Both the position numbers and the translations under genes were made by a program. Source: an uncultured Clostridia bacterium (GTDB lineage: Bacteria; Bacillota; Clostridia; Christensenellales; Aristaeellaceae). Taken from it: DNA of 64,000 bases. Position 1 is the first letter of the stretch, and each line of letters starts with the position of its first letter. Of the stretch, positions 26,399 through 35,090 are shown piece by piece. The notes under the pieces are model-generated. The model was not told where the DNA came from. It worked only from the letters and a program-made list of their open reading frames with translations, and ran no database searches. Where the stretch lies: assembly GCA_934662505.1 (NCBI GenBank), contig CAKUKE010000011.1, forward strand, positions 9,188-73,187. The letters are read 5' to 3'.

Positions 26399-26593
26399 TC
26401 AGGCCTTCTTGTTCTGCTGCGTCTGCACGGTAAGCGCACGGGCGATATCGCGCTTCACAGAAGAGATCTGCATGGTGTTGTCAAGCTGACCGGTGGCAAG
26501 CCGGAAACGAAGGTTGAAAAGCTCGGTCTTGAGCTCAGCGATCTTCGCGGTCAATTCTTCGGGGCTCATGGCTGCGAATTCCTTAGCCTTCAT
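26399..26593 (-). CDS. rpmC: 50S ribosomal protein L29
   Basis: The 64-residue helical protein (MKAKEFAAMSPEELTAKIAE, then NLRFRLATGQLDNT) binds near the exit tunnel. It overlaps rplP by 11 bp. Confidence 0.97.
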   Translation of the reverse strand: MKAKEFAAMSPEELTAKIAELKTELFNLRFRLATGQLDNTMQISSVKRDIARALTVQTQQNKKA

Positions 26594-27023
26594 TTGCTTT
26601 CACCTCTTTGCTGGCGTCTTCGCGCTTAACGATCTTCGTGCGCAGGGGCAGTTTGCCGGCGGCCAGACGCAGGGCCTCGCGGGCCACAGTCTCTTCGATG
26701 CCGCCGATCTCGAACAGGATACGGCCGGGCTTGACCACCGCCACCCAGTATTCGGGAGAGCCCTTACCGGAACCCATGCGGGTTTCGGCCGGCTTCTGCG
26801 TGACAGGCTTGTCGGGGAAGATCTTGATCCACACCTGACCGCCGCGCTTGGTGTAACGGGTCAGGGCGACACGGGCGGCTTCGATCTGCTGACTGGTCAC
26901 CCAGCAGGGCTCCAGCGCGGCCAGACCGATATCGCCGTTGCTGACGAAATTGCCGCGATGGGCGGTGCCCTTCATGCGGCCGCGGAATTGCTTGCGGTGC
27001 TTGACTCTCTTAGGCATCAACAT
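26583..27023 (-). CDS. rplP: 50S ribosomal protein L16
   Basis: The 146-residue protein (PKRVKHRKQFRGRMKGTAHR, then RMGSGKGSPEYWVAVVKPGR) helps position A-site tRNA. ATG codons at 27023 and 27017 are both possible; the ribosome binding site GGAGG favours the first. Confidence 0.97.
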   Translation of the reverse strand: MLMPKRVKHRKQFRGRMKGTAHRGNFVSNGDIGLAALEPCWVTSQQIEAARVALTRYTKRGGQVWIKIFPDKPVTQKPAETRMGSGKGSPEYWVAVVKPGRILFEIGGIEETVAREALRLAAGKLPLRTKIVKREDASKEVKANEG

Positions 27024-27027
27024 AGGA

Positions 27028-27705
27028 TTACTTGCCTCCTTCGACGGCCGCGGGCGCTGCGGGCGCCTTCTTGACCTTGGGCAGGATCTGGCCCTTGTAT
27101 ACCCACACCTTCACGCCCAGACGGCCATAGGTGGTCTTGGCTTCGGCAAAGCCGTAGTCAATGTTGGCGCGCAGGGTCTGCAGGGGGATGGAGCCTTCAT
27201 GATAATGCTCGGTGCGGGCAATATCGGCGCCGCCCAGACGACCGGAGATGGAGACCTTCACACCCTTGGCGCCCGCCTTGGTGGCGCGCTGGATGGAGGA
27301 CTTCATGGCACGGCGGAAGGCGATGCGCTTTTCCAGCTGCTGGGCGATGTTTTCAGCCACCAGCTGGGCGTCCATGTCGGGGGACTTGACGTCCAGGACG
27401 TTGATGTTCACGGCATGACCCACGAACTTTTCCACTTCGGCCTTCAGGTCTTCAATGCCCTTGCCGCCGCGGCCGATAATCATGCCGGGCTTGCCGGTGA
27501 AAATGTTCACGTTCATGCGGCTGGCAGAGCGCTCGATATCGATGCGGCTGATGCCGGTAGCATAGAACTTTTCCTTCAGCATCTTGCGAAGTTCAAAGTC
27601 TTCCTTCAGCTGAGAGGCGAATTCCTTTTTGTTGGAATACCAACGGGTGCTCCAGTCGAAGATGACGCCGACGCGGGCACCGCGCGGATTTACTTTCTGA
27701 CCCAT
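27028..27705 (-). CDS. rpsC: 30S ribosomal protein S3
   Basis: The 225-residue protein has the KH domain (GKPGMIIGRGGKGIEDLKAE) and the C-terminal S3 domain (KGVKVSISGRLGGADIARTE). It lies at the mRNA entry site. Full length with a short Ala/Lys-rich tail. Confidence 0.98.
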   Translation of the reverse strand: MGQKVNPRGARVGVIFDWSTRWYSNKKEFASQLKEDFELRKMLKEKFYATGISRIDIERSASRMNVNIFTGKPGMIIGRGGKGIEDLKAEVEKFVGHAVNINVLDVKSPDMDAQLVAENIAQQLEKRIAFRRAMKSSIQRATKAGAKGVKVSISGRLGGADIARTEHYHEGSIPLQTLRANIDYGFAEAKTTYGRLGVKVWVYKGQILPKVKKAPAAPAAVEGGK

Positions 27706-27720
27706 GGTTCATCCTCCCTC

Positions 27721-28107
27721 TTACTTCTTCTGGTCGAGCACCACGCTGATGTGGCAGGTGCGCTTGAGCATGGGGGACGCGCTGCCGCGGCTGCGCGCAA
27801 CGTAGCGCTTCAGGGTCGGGCCGGGATTGGCGTAGCATTCCGCCACATACAGGCTGCCACGGTCCATTTCCTGGTTGTTCACCGCGTTGGCAATGGCGCT
27901 GGAGAGCACCTTGTGAATCACGGGAGAGGCTGCCTTGGGGGTAAAGTCGAGAATTGCCAGGGCCTGATCCACCTGCTTGCCGCGGATGAGATCCAGCACA
28001 ATGCCCGCCTTCCGGGAAGAAATGCGGATGTGCTTGGCAGTGGCGTGGGGGCGCTTGTCCCGGTTTTCGGCACGGGCCGCGCCCTTTTCACGGGTACGAG
28101 TAGCCAT
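27721..28107 (-). CDS. rplV: 50S ribosomal protein L22
   Basis: The 128-residue protein (HIRISSRKAGIVLDLIRGKQ, ending SPMLKRTCHISVVL) contributes a beta-hairpin to the exit tunnel, with the usual ARGSASPM-like loop region (here ARSRGSASPMLKRT). Full length. Confidence 0.97.
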   Translation of the reverse strand: MATRTREKGAARAENRDKRPHATAKHIRISSRKAGIVLDLIRGKQVDQALAILDFTPKAASPVIHKVLSSAIANAVNNQEMDRGSLYVAECYANPGPTLKRYVARSRGSASPMLKRTCHISVVLDQKK

Positions 28108-28130
28108 TATTTTTCGCTCCTTCCCTTCAA

Positions 28131-28409
28131 TTACTTGCGCTCCGCACTCTTGGCGCCTGCGTGGCCGCGGAAGGTGCGGGTGGGGGCGAATTCGCCCAGC
28201 TTGTGACCCACCATGTCCTCGGTGATGTACACCGGCACATGCTTGCGGCCGTCATGAACGGCGATGGTGTGGCCGACGAACTGGGGGAAGATGGTAGAGG
28301 CGCGGGACCAGGTCTTGACGACCTGCTTGGCGCCGGATTTGTTCATATCCTCGATGCGCTTCAGGAGCACTTCCTGAACGAACGGGCCTTTCTTAATGGA
28401 ACGGCTCAT
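28131..28409 (-). CDS. rpsS: 30S ribosomal protein S19
   Basis: The 92-residue protein (MSRSIKKGPFVQEVLLKRIE, then GHKLGEFAPTRTFRGHAG) is full length and contacts the A-site finger of the 50S. Confidence 0.98.
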   Translation of the reverse strand: MSRSIKKGPFVQEVLLKRIEDMNKSGAKQVVKTWSRASTIFPQFVGHTIAVHDGRKHVPVYITEDMVGHKLGEFAPTRTFRGHAGAKSAERK

Positions 28410-28443
28410 AACTTACGTTGCCTCCTTCCTATTACTTGGGCAG

Positions 28444-29274
28444 TTACTTGCTCGCGCGCTTGACGATCAGCCTGTTGGAATACTTCTTGTGCTTACGGGT
28501 CTTCAGGCCCAGCGCGGGCTTGCCCCAGGGCGTAACAGGGGCGGGCATACCGACGGGGCTCTTGCCCTCGCCGCCGCCATGAGGATGGTCGCAGGGGTTC
28601 ATGACCACGCCGCGGACGGTGGGACGGATGCCCATGTGGCGCTTGCGGCCGGCCTTACCGACGCGCACGTTGCTGTGGTCGGTGTTGCCCACGGTGCCGA
28701 TGGTGGCCATGGCGTTCATGGGGATGCGGCGGAATTCGCCGGAGGGCAGGCGCACCTGCGCGTACTTGTCTTCCTTACCCATCAGCTGGGCATAGGCGCC
28801 GGCGCTGCGGACGATCTGTCCGCCCTTGCCGGGCTTGATCTCCAGATTGTGGATGAGGGTACCGACGGGGATGTTCCGCAGGGGCAGCGCGTTGCCGGGC
28901 TTGATGTCGGCGTTTTCGCCGGCCACCACGGTGTCGCCCACCTTCAGATCCAGCGGCGCCAGAATGTAGCGCTTTTCGCCGTCGGCGTAGTGGAGCAGCG
29001 CGATGAAGGCGGTGCGGTTGGGGTCGTACTCGATGGCGGCCACCTTGGCGGGCACGTCCAGCTTATCGCGCTTGAAATCGATGATACGGTACTTGCGCTT
29101 GTTGCCGCCGCCCTGGTGACGGACGGTGATCTTGCCCTGCTTATTGCGGCCGGCGTTCTTCTTGAGGTATTCGGTCAAAGACTTTTCGGGAGTCTTCTTG
29201 GTGATTTCCTCGAAGGTCAGCACCGACATAAAGCGGCGGGCGGCAGAAGTCGGCTTGTAAACTCGAATGGCCAT
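28444..29274 (-). CDS. rplB: 50S ribosomal protein L2
   Basis: The 276-residue protein has the RNA-binding and SH3-like domains and the C-terminal GVVMNPCDHPHGGGEGKSPV motif with the conserved histidine near the peptidyl transferase centre. Full length. Confidence 0.98.
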   Translation of the reverse strand: MAIRVYKPTSAARRFMSVLTFEEITKKTPEKSLTEYLKKNAGRNKQGKITVRHQGGGNKRKYRIIDFKRDKLDVPAKVAAIEYDPNRTAFIALLHYADGEKRYILAPLDLKVGDTVVAGENADIKPGNALPLRNIPVGTLIHNLEIKPGKGGQIVRSAGAYAQLMGKEDKYAQVRLPSGEFRRIPMNAMATIGTVGNTDHSNVRVGKAGRKRHMGIRPTVRGVVMNPCDHPHGGGEGKSPVGMPAPVTPWGKPALGLKTRKHKKYSNRLIVKRASK

Positions 29275-29289
29275 GTTGCTTCTCCTCCC

Positions 29290-29586
29290 TTAAATCATAC
29301 CCTCGAAGAATTCGATGGGCTTGGATTCTTCGGTCAGGGTGACGTAGGCTTTTTTCACTTCCGGGGTGCGGCCCGCATGGGCGCCCTGACGCTTGATCTT
29401 GCCTTCGGTGCGCAGGGTGTTGACGGACTTGACCTGGATGTTGGGGAAAACCTTCTCCAGCGCCTTCTTAATCTCGATCTTGTTGGCGTTGAGAGCCACT
29501 TCAAACACATACTTTTTATCCGCGATGCCGTCGTAGCCCTTTTCAGTCAGGACGGGGCGCAGAATGATGTCGTGAGCGTATTTCAT
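29290..29586 (-). CDS. rplW: 50S ribosomal protein L23
   Basis: The 98-residue protein (HDIILRPVLTEKGYDGIADK, then RTEGKIKRQGAHAGRTPEVK) sits at the tunnel exit and is the docking site for trigger factor and SRP. It overlaps rplD by 4 bp. Confidence 0.98.
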   Translation of the reverse strand: MKYAHDIILRPVLTEKGYDGIADKKYVFEVALNANKIEIKKALEKVFPNIQVKSVNTLRTEGKIKRQGAHAGRTPEVKKAYVTLTEESKPIEFFEGMI

Positions 29587-30200
29587 GCGTACACCTCCTG
29601 GATGGAGACCAGGGCGTCCTTGGTGACCACGATCTTGTCCGCGTTGAGCAGGTCATACACGTTGATGGTGTTCACATAAGCGTCCTTCACGTAGGGGATG
29701 TTCTTGGAAGCGCGGACCACGGTGTCTTCCTTGCCGGGCAGAACCAGCAGCGTCTTTTTCTCGGCGCCCAGTTCCTTCATCATACCGGCGACCAGCTTGG
29801 TCTTGGCTTCGGCCAGCTCGATCTTGTCCACCACGATCATGTCGGACAGCTTGCTGGTCAGGGCGCTCTTCATGGCCAGGCGGCGCACCTTCTTGGGCAC
29901 CTTGACCACGTAGTCCCGGGGCTGGGGCGCGAACACCACGCCGCCGTGGCGGAACTGGGGCGCGCGGTTGCCGTGATGGCGGGCGTTGCCGGTGCCCTTC
30001 TGACGATAGATTTTACGACCGCCGCCGCGAACCATGCCGCGGGTGAGGGCGCTCTGGGTGCCCTGCCGCTGAGCGGCCAGATAAGAGCGGACGACCAGAT
30101 GCATGGCGGGGACATTGACTTCCACGGCGAACACGTCGTCGTTCAGTTCCATGCTGCCCACGTTCTTGCCGTGCATGTCTACCACTGCAATGTTAGGCAT
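29583..30200 (-). CDS. rplD: 50S ribosomal protein L4
   Basis: The 205-residue protein has the extended tunnel loop (KIYRQKGTGNARHHGNRAPQ) and ends ALVSIQEVYA. L4 in E. coli also represses its own operon through the S10 leader; whether this happens here is unknown. Full length. Confidence 0.97.
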   Translation of the reverse strand: MPNIAVVDMHGKNVGSMELNDDVFAVEVNVPAMHLVVRSYLAAQRQGTQSALTRGMVRGGGRKIYRQKGTGNARHHGNRAPQFRHGGVVFAPQPRDYVVKVPKKVRRLAMKSALTSKLSDMIVVDKIELAEAKTKLVAGMMKELGAEKKTLLVLPGKEDTVVRASKNIPYVKDAYVNTINVYDLLNADKIVVTKDALVSIQEVYA

Positions 30201-30218
30201 AACTTCGTTCCTCCTTGA

Positions 30219-30860
30219 TTAAGCCTTGCAGGAGTTGCGGATGAGCAGCAGTCCCTTGTTGGGGCCGGGCACCGCGCCGCGCACGAGCAGCAAAGAGCGC
30301 TCGGCATCCACCTGCACGATGGACAGATTCTGGATGGTCACCCGTTCCACACCGTAGTGGCCGGGCATCTTCTTGTTCTTGAACACACGGGAAGGATCGC
30401 TGTTGGCGCTCATGGAGCCCACGCCACGATGATACTTGGAGCCGTGCGCCATGGGGCCGGTGTGCTGATTCCAGCGGTAGATCGCGCCGGTGAAGCCGCG
30501 GCCCTTGGAGGTGCCGGTGATGTCCACCTTGTCCTCGGTGGTAAACACGTCCGCGCCCACGACCTGACCCACTTCGTAGGAAGCGGCGTCGTCCAGACGG
30601 AACTCGCGCAGGGTGCGCATGGGCTTGACGCCCGCCTTGGCGAAATGACCCGCTTCGGGCTTGTTCACCAGCTTGGCGACCCGGTTCTCGGGCACTTCGT
30701 CAAAGCCGAACTGTACGGCCTCGTAGCCGTCCTTTTCCATGGTTTTCTTCTGCACCACGGTGCAGGGGCCTGCCTGGATGACCGTCACGGGAACCAGGCG
30801 GCCGTCGGGCAGGAAGATCTGGGTCATGCCCAGCTTTTTGCCGATGATTGCCTTTTTCAT
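30219..30860 (-). CDS. rplC: 50S ribosomal protein L3
   Basis: The 213-residue protein (KKAIIGKKLGMTQIFLPDGR, then GRGFTGAIYRWNQHTGPMAH) reaches the peptidyl transferase centre. Full length. Confidence 0.98.
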   Translation of the reverse strand: MKKAIIGKKLGMTQIFLPDGRLVPVTVIQAGPCTVVQKKTMEKDGYEAVQFGFDEVPENRVAKLVNKPEAGHFAKAGVKPMRTLREFRLDDAASYEVGQVVGADVFTTEDKVDITGTSKGRGFTGAIYRWNQHTGPMAHGSKYHRGVGSMSANSDPSRVFKNKKMPGHYGVERVTIQNLSIVQVDAERSLLLVRGAVPGPNKGLLLIRNSCKA

Positions 30861-30879
30861 TGATGTCGTCCCTCCTGCC

Positions 30880-31188
30880 TTACAGCTTGATTTCGATCTC
30901 GACGCCGGCAGGCAGATCGAGCTTCATCATGGCGTCCACCGTGCGGGGGTTGGGGTTATGCACGTCGATGAGACGCTTATGGGTGCGGCGCTCGAACTGT
31001 TCGCGGCTGTCCTTGTACTTGTGGGGAGAACGGAGGATCGTCACGATCTCCTTCTCGGTGGGCAGCGGGATAGGACCCGAGACCCGGGCGCCCGTGCGCT
31101 TGGCGGTTTCCACAATGCGCTCGGCGGACTGGTCGATCAGGTTGTGTTCATACGCCTTGAGCTTGATGCGGATTTTCTGGCTGGCCAT
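30880..31188 (-). CDS. rpsJ: 30S ribosomal protein S10
   Basis: The 102-residue protein (KIRIKLKAYEHNLIDQSAER, then SREQFERRTHKRLIDVHNPN) is full length and is the first gene of the superoperon. In Bacillus S10 is also NusE, part of the antitermination complex. AAGGAGG lies upstream of the ATG. Confidence 0.98.
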   Translation of the reverse strand: MASQKIRIKLKAYEHNLIDQSAERIVETAKRTGARVSGPIPLPTEKEIVTILRSPHKYKDSREQFERRTHKRLIDVHNPNPRTVDAMMKLDLPAGVEIEIKL

Positions 31189-31327
31189 GTTTTTTCCTCC
31201 TTGATTTCGTACTCGCGGACACGCGGGGGGAGTCTTTCGTCCGGCGCGGGGCGCTTCGCAGGTTGCGTCCCCAGTCGGGGAAAGCCCGGTGCCATCCCGT
31301 GCGATGATCGCGCGGTGTGAGTCCGTC

Positions 31328-31381
31328 GACGGGGTCTGGCCCCGTCTGGTCCACGATAATTACCCGCCCTGGCCGGGGCGG
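31328..31381 (-). promoter_or_regulatory. Structured leader of the S10 superoperon
   Basis: The ~225-nt leader (31189 to about 31413) contains GACGGGG/CCCCGTC (31328-31346) and CCGCCC/GGGCGG (31364-31381), plus a CCCC/GGGG pairing near 31270. The first is a stable 7-bp stem. It could be the binding site of a ribosomal protein that controls the operon, but no known leader family is recognised. Confidence 0.5.
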
Positions 31382-31419
31382 CAACTTACCGCTTCATCCC
31401 ATAAACAGACAACAGGAGT

Positions 31420-31448
31420 ATTATATAGGATTTTGCTGCATATTGCAA
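31420..31448 (-). promoter_or_regulatory. Sigma-A promoter of the S10 superoperon
   Basis: On the minus strand TTGCAA (31443-31448), 17 bp, TATAAT (31420-31425), in an AT-rich pocket with runs of A upstream that may act as an UP element. Confidence 0.88.
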
Positions 31449-31947
31449 TACTTTTTTGGCCTTTTTCAAAAACTTTTTTGCTTTTTTTCAGTCCCCTAAA
31501 ACCCGCAAACGCTTGTATCAGGCGGTCTTCCTGTTTTTGCCATGTCTACGCATCCGGGCGGTTCTTTTTTTGCATATCCGCCCTTTTCACGCTCTTGGCA
31601 GGCCGTACGCCCCTCCTGTCTGAAAAGGCGGTTTTCCGCCTTGCCGCACCATATGTGGGGCGATTCTCCGCCCCCTCCCCCCACATGCAGCCCCCTGCCC
31701 GGGGCGCGGCGCCTTCCTCCTCTGAGCCGTCTATTCCATCGTGCCCCCGCTTCGACTGCTTTTTTTCCGCCGCAGAGGGCTTTTTTTCTGTCGGCTCTCT
31801 GTTTTTTTCATCCCTTCGTCCTTCTTTTTCGCCGTTCCCCGAATTGTATGCAGTAAAAATACAGCAAAAAAACACTTTATTTCCCTCATCAACGGCTTTT
31901 TCCCCTGAAATATCGGAAGCGGCACACCGAAGGCAGCGCCCGTCTGC

Positions 31948-31973
31948 AAAAAAAGAAGGGCTGACCGCCCTTC
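31948..31973 (-). terminator. Rho-independent terminator, minus strand
   Basis: GAAGGGC/GCCCTTC with a 5-base loop, followed on the minus strand by seven T. It lies about 395 bp after the 874-residue gene and before the ribosomal promoter, so it can insulate the superoperon from that transcript. Confidence 0.8.
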
Positions 31974-32089
31974 ATAGAACCCCTGCTTTCAGCAGGCTCT
32001 TTACCGTCTGTACGCGTCGCCTGCACACGTACCACAGGCGCAGACCCTTCCTGCATCCATGTCCGTTTGTCCCGTATGCCGCACGCGAA

Positions 32090-32345
32090 ACAAATACACG
32101 CCGCGGAGGGGGGCGGTTTTTGCCGTTCGCCTCTTGCACGCGCACATCGCACGCGGCGTACTTCCTGACCCGCGTTCGTTCATCTCACGTGCCGGCCGTT
32201 TCATCCACGCACCCGCGTAAAGTGCATGGCGTGCTCCTTTCGTAATGCTGCGCAAGGCAGCTCAGCCGCGCATCTGCGTAAAGCGCACATTGCACGCGCC
32301 GATGGCGCTTTCGCCCGGCGCACCTCCCCCGTGCGCACGCCGGGC
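32090..32345. repeat. Degenerate ~61-bp tandem repeat
   Basis: A core resembling CGCACGCGGCGTAAAG recurs at 32090, 32148, 32209, 32270 and 32334, with spacings of 58, 61, 61 and 64 bp. The best pair shares GCGTAAAG and a following TGC/CACGC element. The DNA between cores is not conserved. Confidence 0.55.
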
Positions 32346-32351
32346 GAAAGC
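32307..32351. other. Strong hairpin after the 874-residue gene
   Basis: GCTTTCGCCCGGC (32307-32319) pairs perfectly with GCCGGGCGAAAGC (32339-32351), with a further GCAC/GTGC pairing inside the loop. It starts 17 bp after the stop codon on the minus strand. Without a T-run it may stabilise the mRNA 3' end rather than terminate. Confidence 0.75.
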
Positions 32352-32367
32352 CTTCTTCATCCGCCGG

Positions 32368-34992
32368 TCAGCGGTTATCTTCCAGACAGACCCACTTTTC
32401 TCCCTCCAGCCGCAGCGTGCACAGGGCGCGTCCGTTTTCCACCGTCTGCACCTCCAGATGCTCGCCGTTGGGCTGGGTCAGGTAAACAAGACCCGCGGGC
32501 AGCTGTGCGTCCGTTTTCTGCCAGACCCCCGCCGTTTTCTGATACACCCCGTCCGCCGTCAGCAGGGTATTCCCGTCCAGATACTGGCACACCCCGTCTT
32601 CCGTCACAGGAATGCGGGCGGCGCAGCTGCCGTCCGTCAGGTCGACGACCGTCATTTCGCCCTCCCGGATATAGCACAGGCTGTCTCCTGCCGGGGACAG
32701 GTCAAAGCGCGTCGCGTCGATGGTGCCGCCCACCCGGTACACGCCGCCGTCAAAGCGGAGGATCATCTCTCCCGCCGCCCGACCCGCCTGCCACGGGCAC
32801 ACCAGACGGGCGGAGGGCAGCACGTGCACCGCTTCCGCCTCGCCCGTGCGGCCTGCGCCGTCTTCTTTCTCAAAGGTCAATACGCCCATGGACGCGGCTG
32901 TATACGCCGCACCGCCCGCGCCCTGCCGGCCGTTCATCACCAGCTGGCGCAGGGAAACCTCCCTGTCCGCCTGCAGCGCCTGACGGATGCGGTAATCCAG
33001 CCCGTCGCACACCCCGTCCCCGTCGGTGTCCGCCTGTGCGGGGTCGGTGCCCCACACGGTCTCAAACGCGTCGGTCAGGCCGTCTCCGTCCCCGTCCGGG
33101 TCGGACACGACCCAGCGGAGGGCGTTGCCCGCCGTATCCCGGACGGTGTAGGCGTAGGGAATGCTTTCCGCTGCCACGCCCTCCACCGTGCAGACCGTCC
33201 CCGTCAGGGACGCTTCGCCCTCCGGCCCGCTCAGGCCGGCCAGACCGCTGACCCCGTCCGAAAAACGCAGGGTATAGGCCGGGCCGTCCCGCTTCACCTC
33301 GCATACGGGCGCCTGCCCGTCCGATTTGTAGAACACCCGCACCGGCCCCGCCACCGCGCCCTTATTGGGGCCGGCGGTCAGGCGCAGATAGACGCTCACC
33401 CCGTCCTCGCTGTCGGGCGCAGGCACCGTCTGGGCAAAGCCCTCCAGCGGCGCCAGCGAAATGCGGCACCCCTCAGGCGCGGTCAGATGCAGCCCGTCTT
33501 TGGCATTGTACCAGCCGTCCCCGCCCGAGGGCAGTGCAGGCGACAGCGTCGCCTGTCCCAGCGCGCTGGCAGGGTAGGTGACGATGGTCAGCGTACCGGG
33601 CACAAAAGCAAGGGCATAATCCGCCGCGCGGACGTCCTCCCAGCGCAGCGTGCCCGGGGTAATGGCGTATACGCCCTCCCGCTGGCCTTCCTCCCGCTGC
33701 GCCGCGCCGCTGAGCGCCGCGTCCGCAGGCAGTCCTTCCGCCGTGTACGTCCATTCCGGGTCGGCGGTTCCCATGTATTTCTGCTGGTCATGCAGCGTCA
33801 CCCGCACCTGCACGGGCAGCACCCGCACCGTCACCTGCACCGCGGCTTCCTGATGCCGCGCCGTGTCGGCGGGAATAAACAGCGCCGTATAGGCCGTTTG
33901 CTCGCTGTCGGCCACGTGGGGCACGGTTTCCGGCTGCTCAAACCGCCACACGCCCGGCACCGGATTGCCGATAGGGTCGGTGGCCGTGCCGGACAGGGCG
34001 CATTCGCCCAGCGTCTGACCGTAGGTAATCTCCCCCGTCCGGGGGGTCAGCGTCACGCTGCCCTTGCCCACGGTAAGGGTCAGCGTCGTCTCCGCACCCT
34101 CCACATGTGCCGGGTCGTCGGGGGCAAAGCGCACCAGCGCGCAGTATTCCCCCGCCTCAGGCCGGACGCTCCCATCCGCCCAGACAAACGCGCCGGCAAC
34201 GGGCGCGCCGTTTTCATTCTCCGCCTGGCCGCCGGTCAGCGCCAGCGCGGAAAGGGGTTCGCCCCAATGGATGCTTCCCCGGACTTCCGGGTTCTTTCGG
34301 ATGACGACGGTCTGCTTTTTCACCTGCACCGCTACCCGCAGCCGCACGCTTTCATACAGATCCGCATCGTTGCCCCGGGGCGTAAACACCGCCTCGGCGC
34401 TCTGGGCGCCCACGCCGGGCACCTGATCTACCAGCTCCCATGTAAATTCGCCGTACACCGGGGGCAGCCCCGGATGAAAGGGATTGACGGCCGCGCCGCC
34501 GGTCAGCACGGAGGCAGAAAGAGGCTGACCGTACACAATGTCCGACGCGGCAGGCGCAGACGAAACGGAGGGCACGGCGCGGCGCACCGTCACCTCCACC
34601 GAAACGGGCGCAAAGACCGCGCCCTCGCCCTGTTCATTTTTCAGCTCCCGGGCGGGCACAAAACGCGCCTGCGCCGTAAAGGTGCCCGTCCCGCCGGGCA
34701 TCTGATGCCCGTCGACCCACTCGAAGGCGCCCAGCGAAAGAGCGGACACCATCTGCCCGTCCACCGTGACCGTGCAGGCGGAAGCGTCCAGCCGGCTGTC
34801 CGAAAGACGCTGACCGTAATAAATCGGCGACGCGGTCAGCGAAAAAGCGTGTCCCTGCACCACCTGCGCAGTCTCCGCCGCGGCACGGGCTCTAACGCCC
34901 GTCCCCTCTCCGGAGATCAGCGCGCCAAACGCCCACAGCGTCAGCCCCGCCAGTGCCGCGCCGAGGATACGCTTCATAAAATTCGTCCGCAT
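32368..34992 (-). CDS. Large exported repeat protein, MBG-type repeats and calcium-binding segment
   Basis: The 874-residue protein has a signal peptide (about residues 1-37, ending ARAAA). From about 45 to 480 it consists of repeats of some 80-90 residues, each with a YGQ-x-L motif followed by a segment ending in a valine-rich strand; the last (around 400-480) resembles MBG domains (YALAFVPGTLTIV). Near 640-670 is an Asp-rich calcium-binding stretch (DPDGDGDGLTDAFE, then DTDGDGVCDGLD), like thrombospondin type 3 repeats. The C-terminal ~200 residues look like beta-propeller blades. There is no LPXTG motif or membrane anchor at the end. Likely surface-located or secreted; partner unknown. It has its own promoter. 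Confidence 0.75.
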   Translation of the reverse strand: MRTNFMKRILGAALAGLTLWAFGALISGEGTGVRARAAAETAQVVQGHAFSLTASPIYYGQRLSDSRLDASACTVTVDGQMVSALSLGAFEWVDGHQMPGGTGTFTAQARFVPARELKNEQGEGAVFAPVSVEVTVRRAVPSVSSAPAASDIVYGQPLSASVLTGGAAVNPFHPGLPPVYGEFTWELVDQVPGVGAQSAEAVFTPRGNDADLYESVRLRVAVQVKKQTVVIRKNPEVRGSIHWGEPLSALALTGGQAENENGAPVAGAFVWADGSVRPEAGEYCALVRFAPDDPAHVEGAETTLTLTVGKGSVTLTPRTGEITYGQTLGECALSGTATDPIGNPVPGVWRFEQPETVPHVADSEQTAYTALFIPADTARHQEAAVQVTVRVLPVQVRVTLHDQQKYMGTADPEWTYTAEGLPADAALSGAAQREEGQREGVYAITPGTLRWEDVRAADYALAFVPGTLTIVTYPASALGQATLSPALPSGGDGWYNAKDGLHLTAPEGCRISLAPLEGFAQTVPAPDSEDGVSVYLRLTAGPNKGAVAGPVRVFYKSDGQAPVCEVKRDGPAYTLRFSDGVSGLAGLSGPEGEASLTGTVCTVEGVAAESIPYAYTVRDTAGNALRWVVSDPDGDGDGLTDAFETVWGTDPAQADTDGDGVCDGLDYRIRQALQADREVSLRQLVMNGRQGAGGAAYTAASMGVLTFEKEDGAGRTGEAEAVHVLPSARLVCPWQAGRAAGEMILRFDGGVYRVGGTIDATRFDLSPAGDSLCYIREGEMTVVDLTDGSCAARIPVTEDGVCQYLDGNTLLTADGVYQKTAGVWQKTDAQLPAGLVYLTQPNGEHLEVQTVENGRALCTLRLEGEKWVCLEDNR

Positions 34993-35033
34993 ACGTCCAT
35001 TCCTTTCCGTCCGCTGTCTGCGGGATGGAACCT

Positions 35034-35061
35034 ATTATGTTCAAAACCCGGTTTCTGTCAA
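35034..35061 (-). promoter_or_regulatory. Sigma-A promoter for the 874-residue protein gene
   Basis: On the minus strand TTGACA (35056-35061), 16 bp, CATAAT (35034-35039). The start codon follows at 34992 with AAAGGAA upstream. It lies in the 98-bp gap after the preceding gene. Confidence 0.8.
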
Positions 35062-35090
35062 GTGCCGCCGTCCTTCCTGCCGGAGGAAGG

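Larger units (their letters stand above)
31449..32367. other. Gene-free spacer of about 920 bp
   Basis: No convincing gene on either strand. It holds several hairpins (AAGGCGG/CCGCCTT at 31625-31642), a minus-strand terminator at 31948-31973, a degenerate ~61-bp repeat from about 32090 to 32334, and a strong hairpin next to the stop of the 874-residue gene. Confidence 0.6.

Noticed and set aside
14561..28206. Several long plus-strand frames opposite the ribosomal genes
   Set aside because: All mirror conserved ribosomal protein genes and show no independent support.
32001..32255. Minus-strand frame of 84 codons with an AAAGGAG-like site near 32236
   Set aside because: It runs through the degenerate ~61-bp repeats, has unusual composition and no recognisable family. 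A short peptide (8 codons) from the ATG near that site is equally unsupported.
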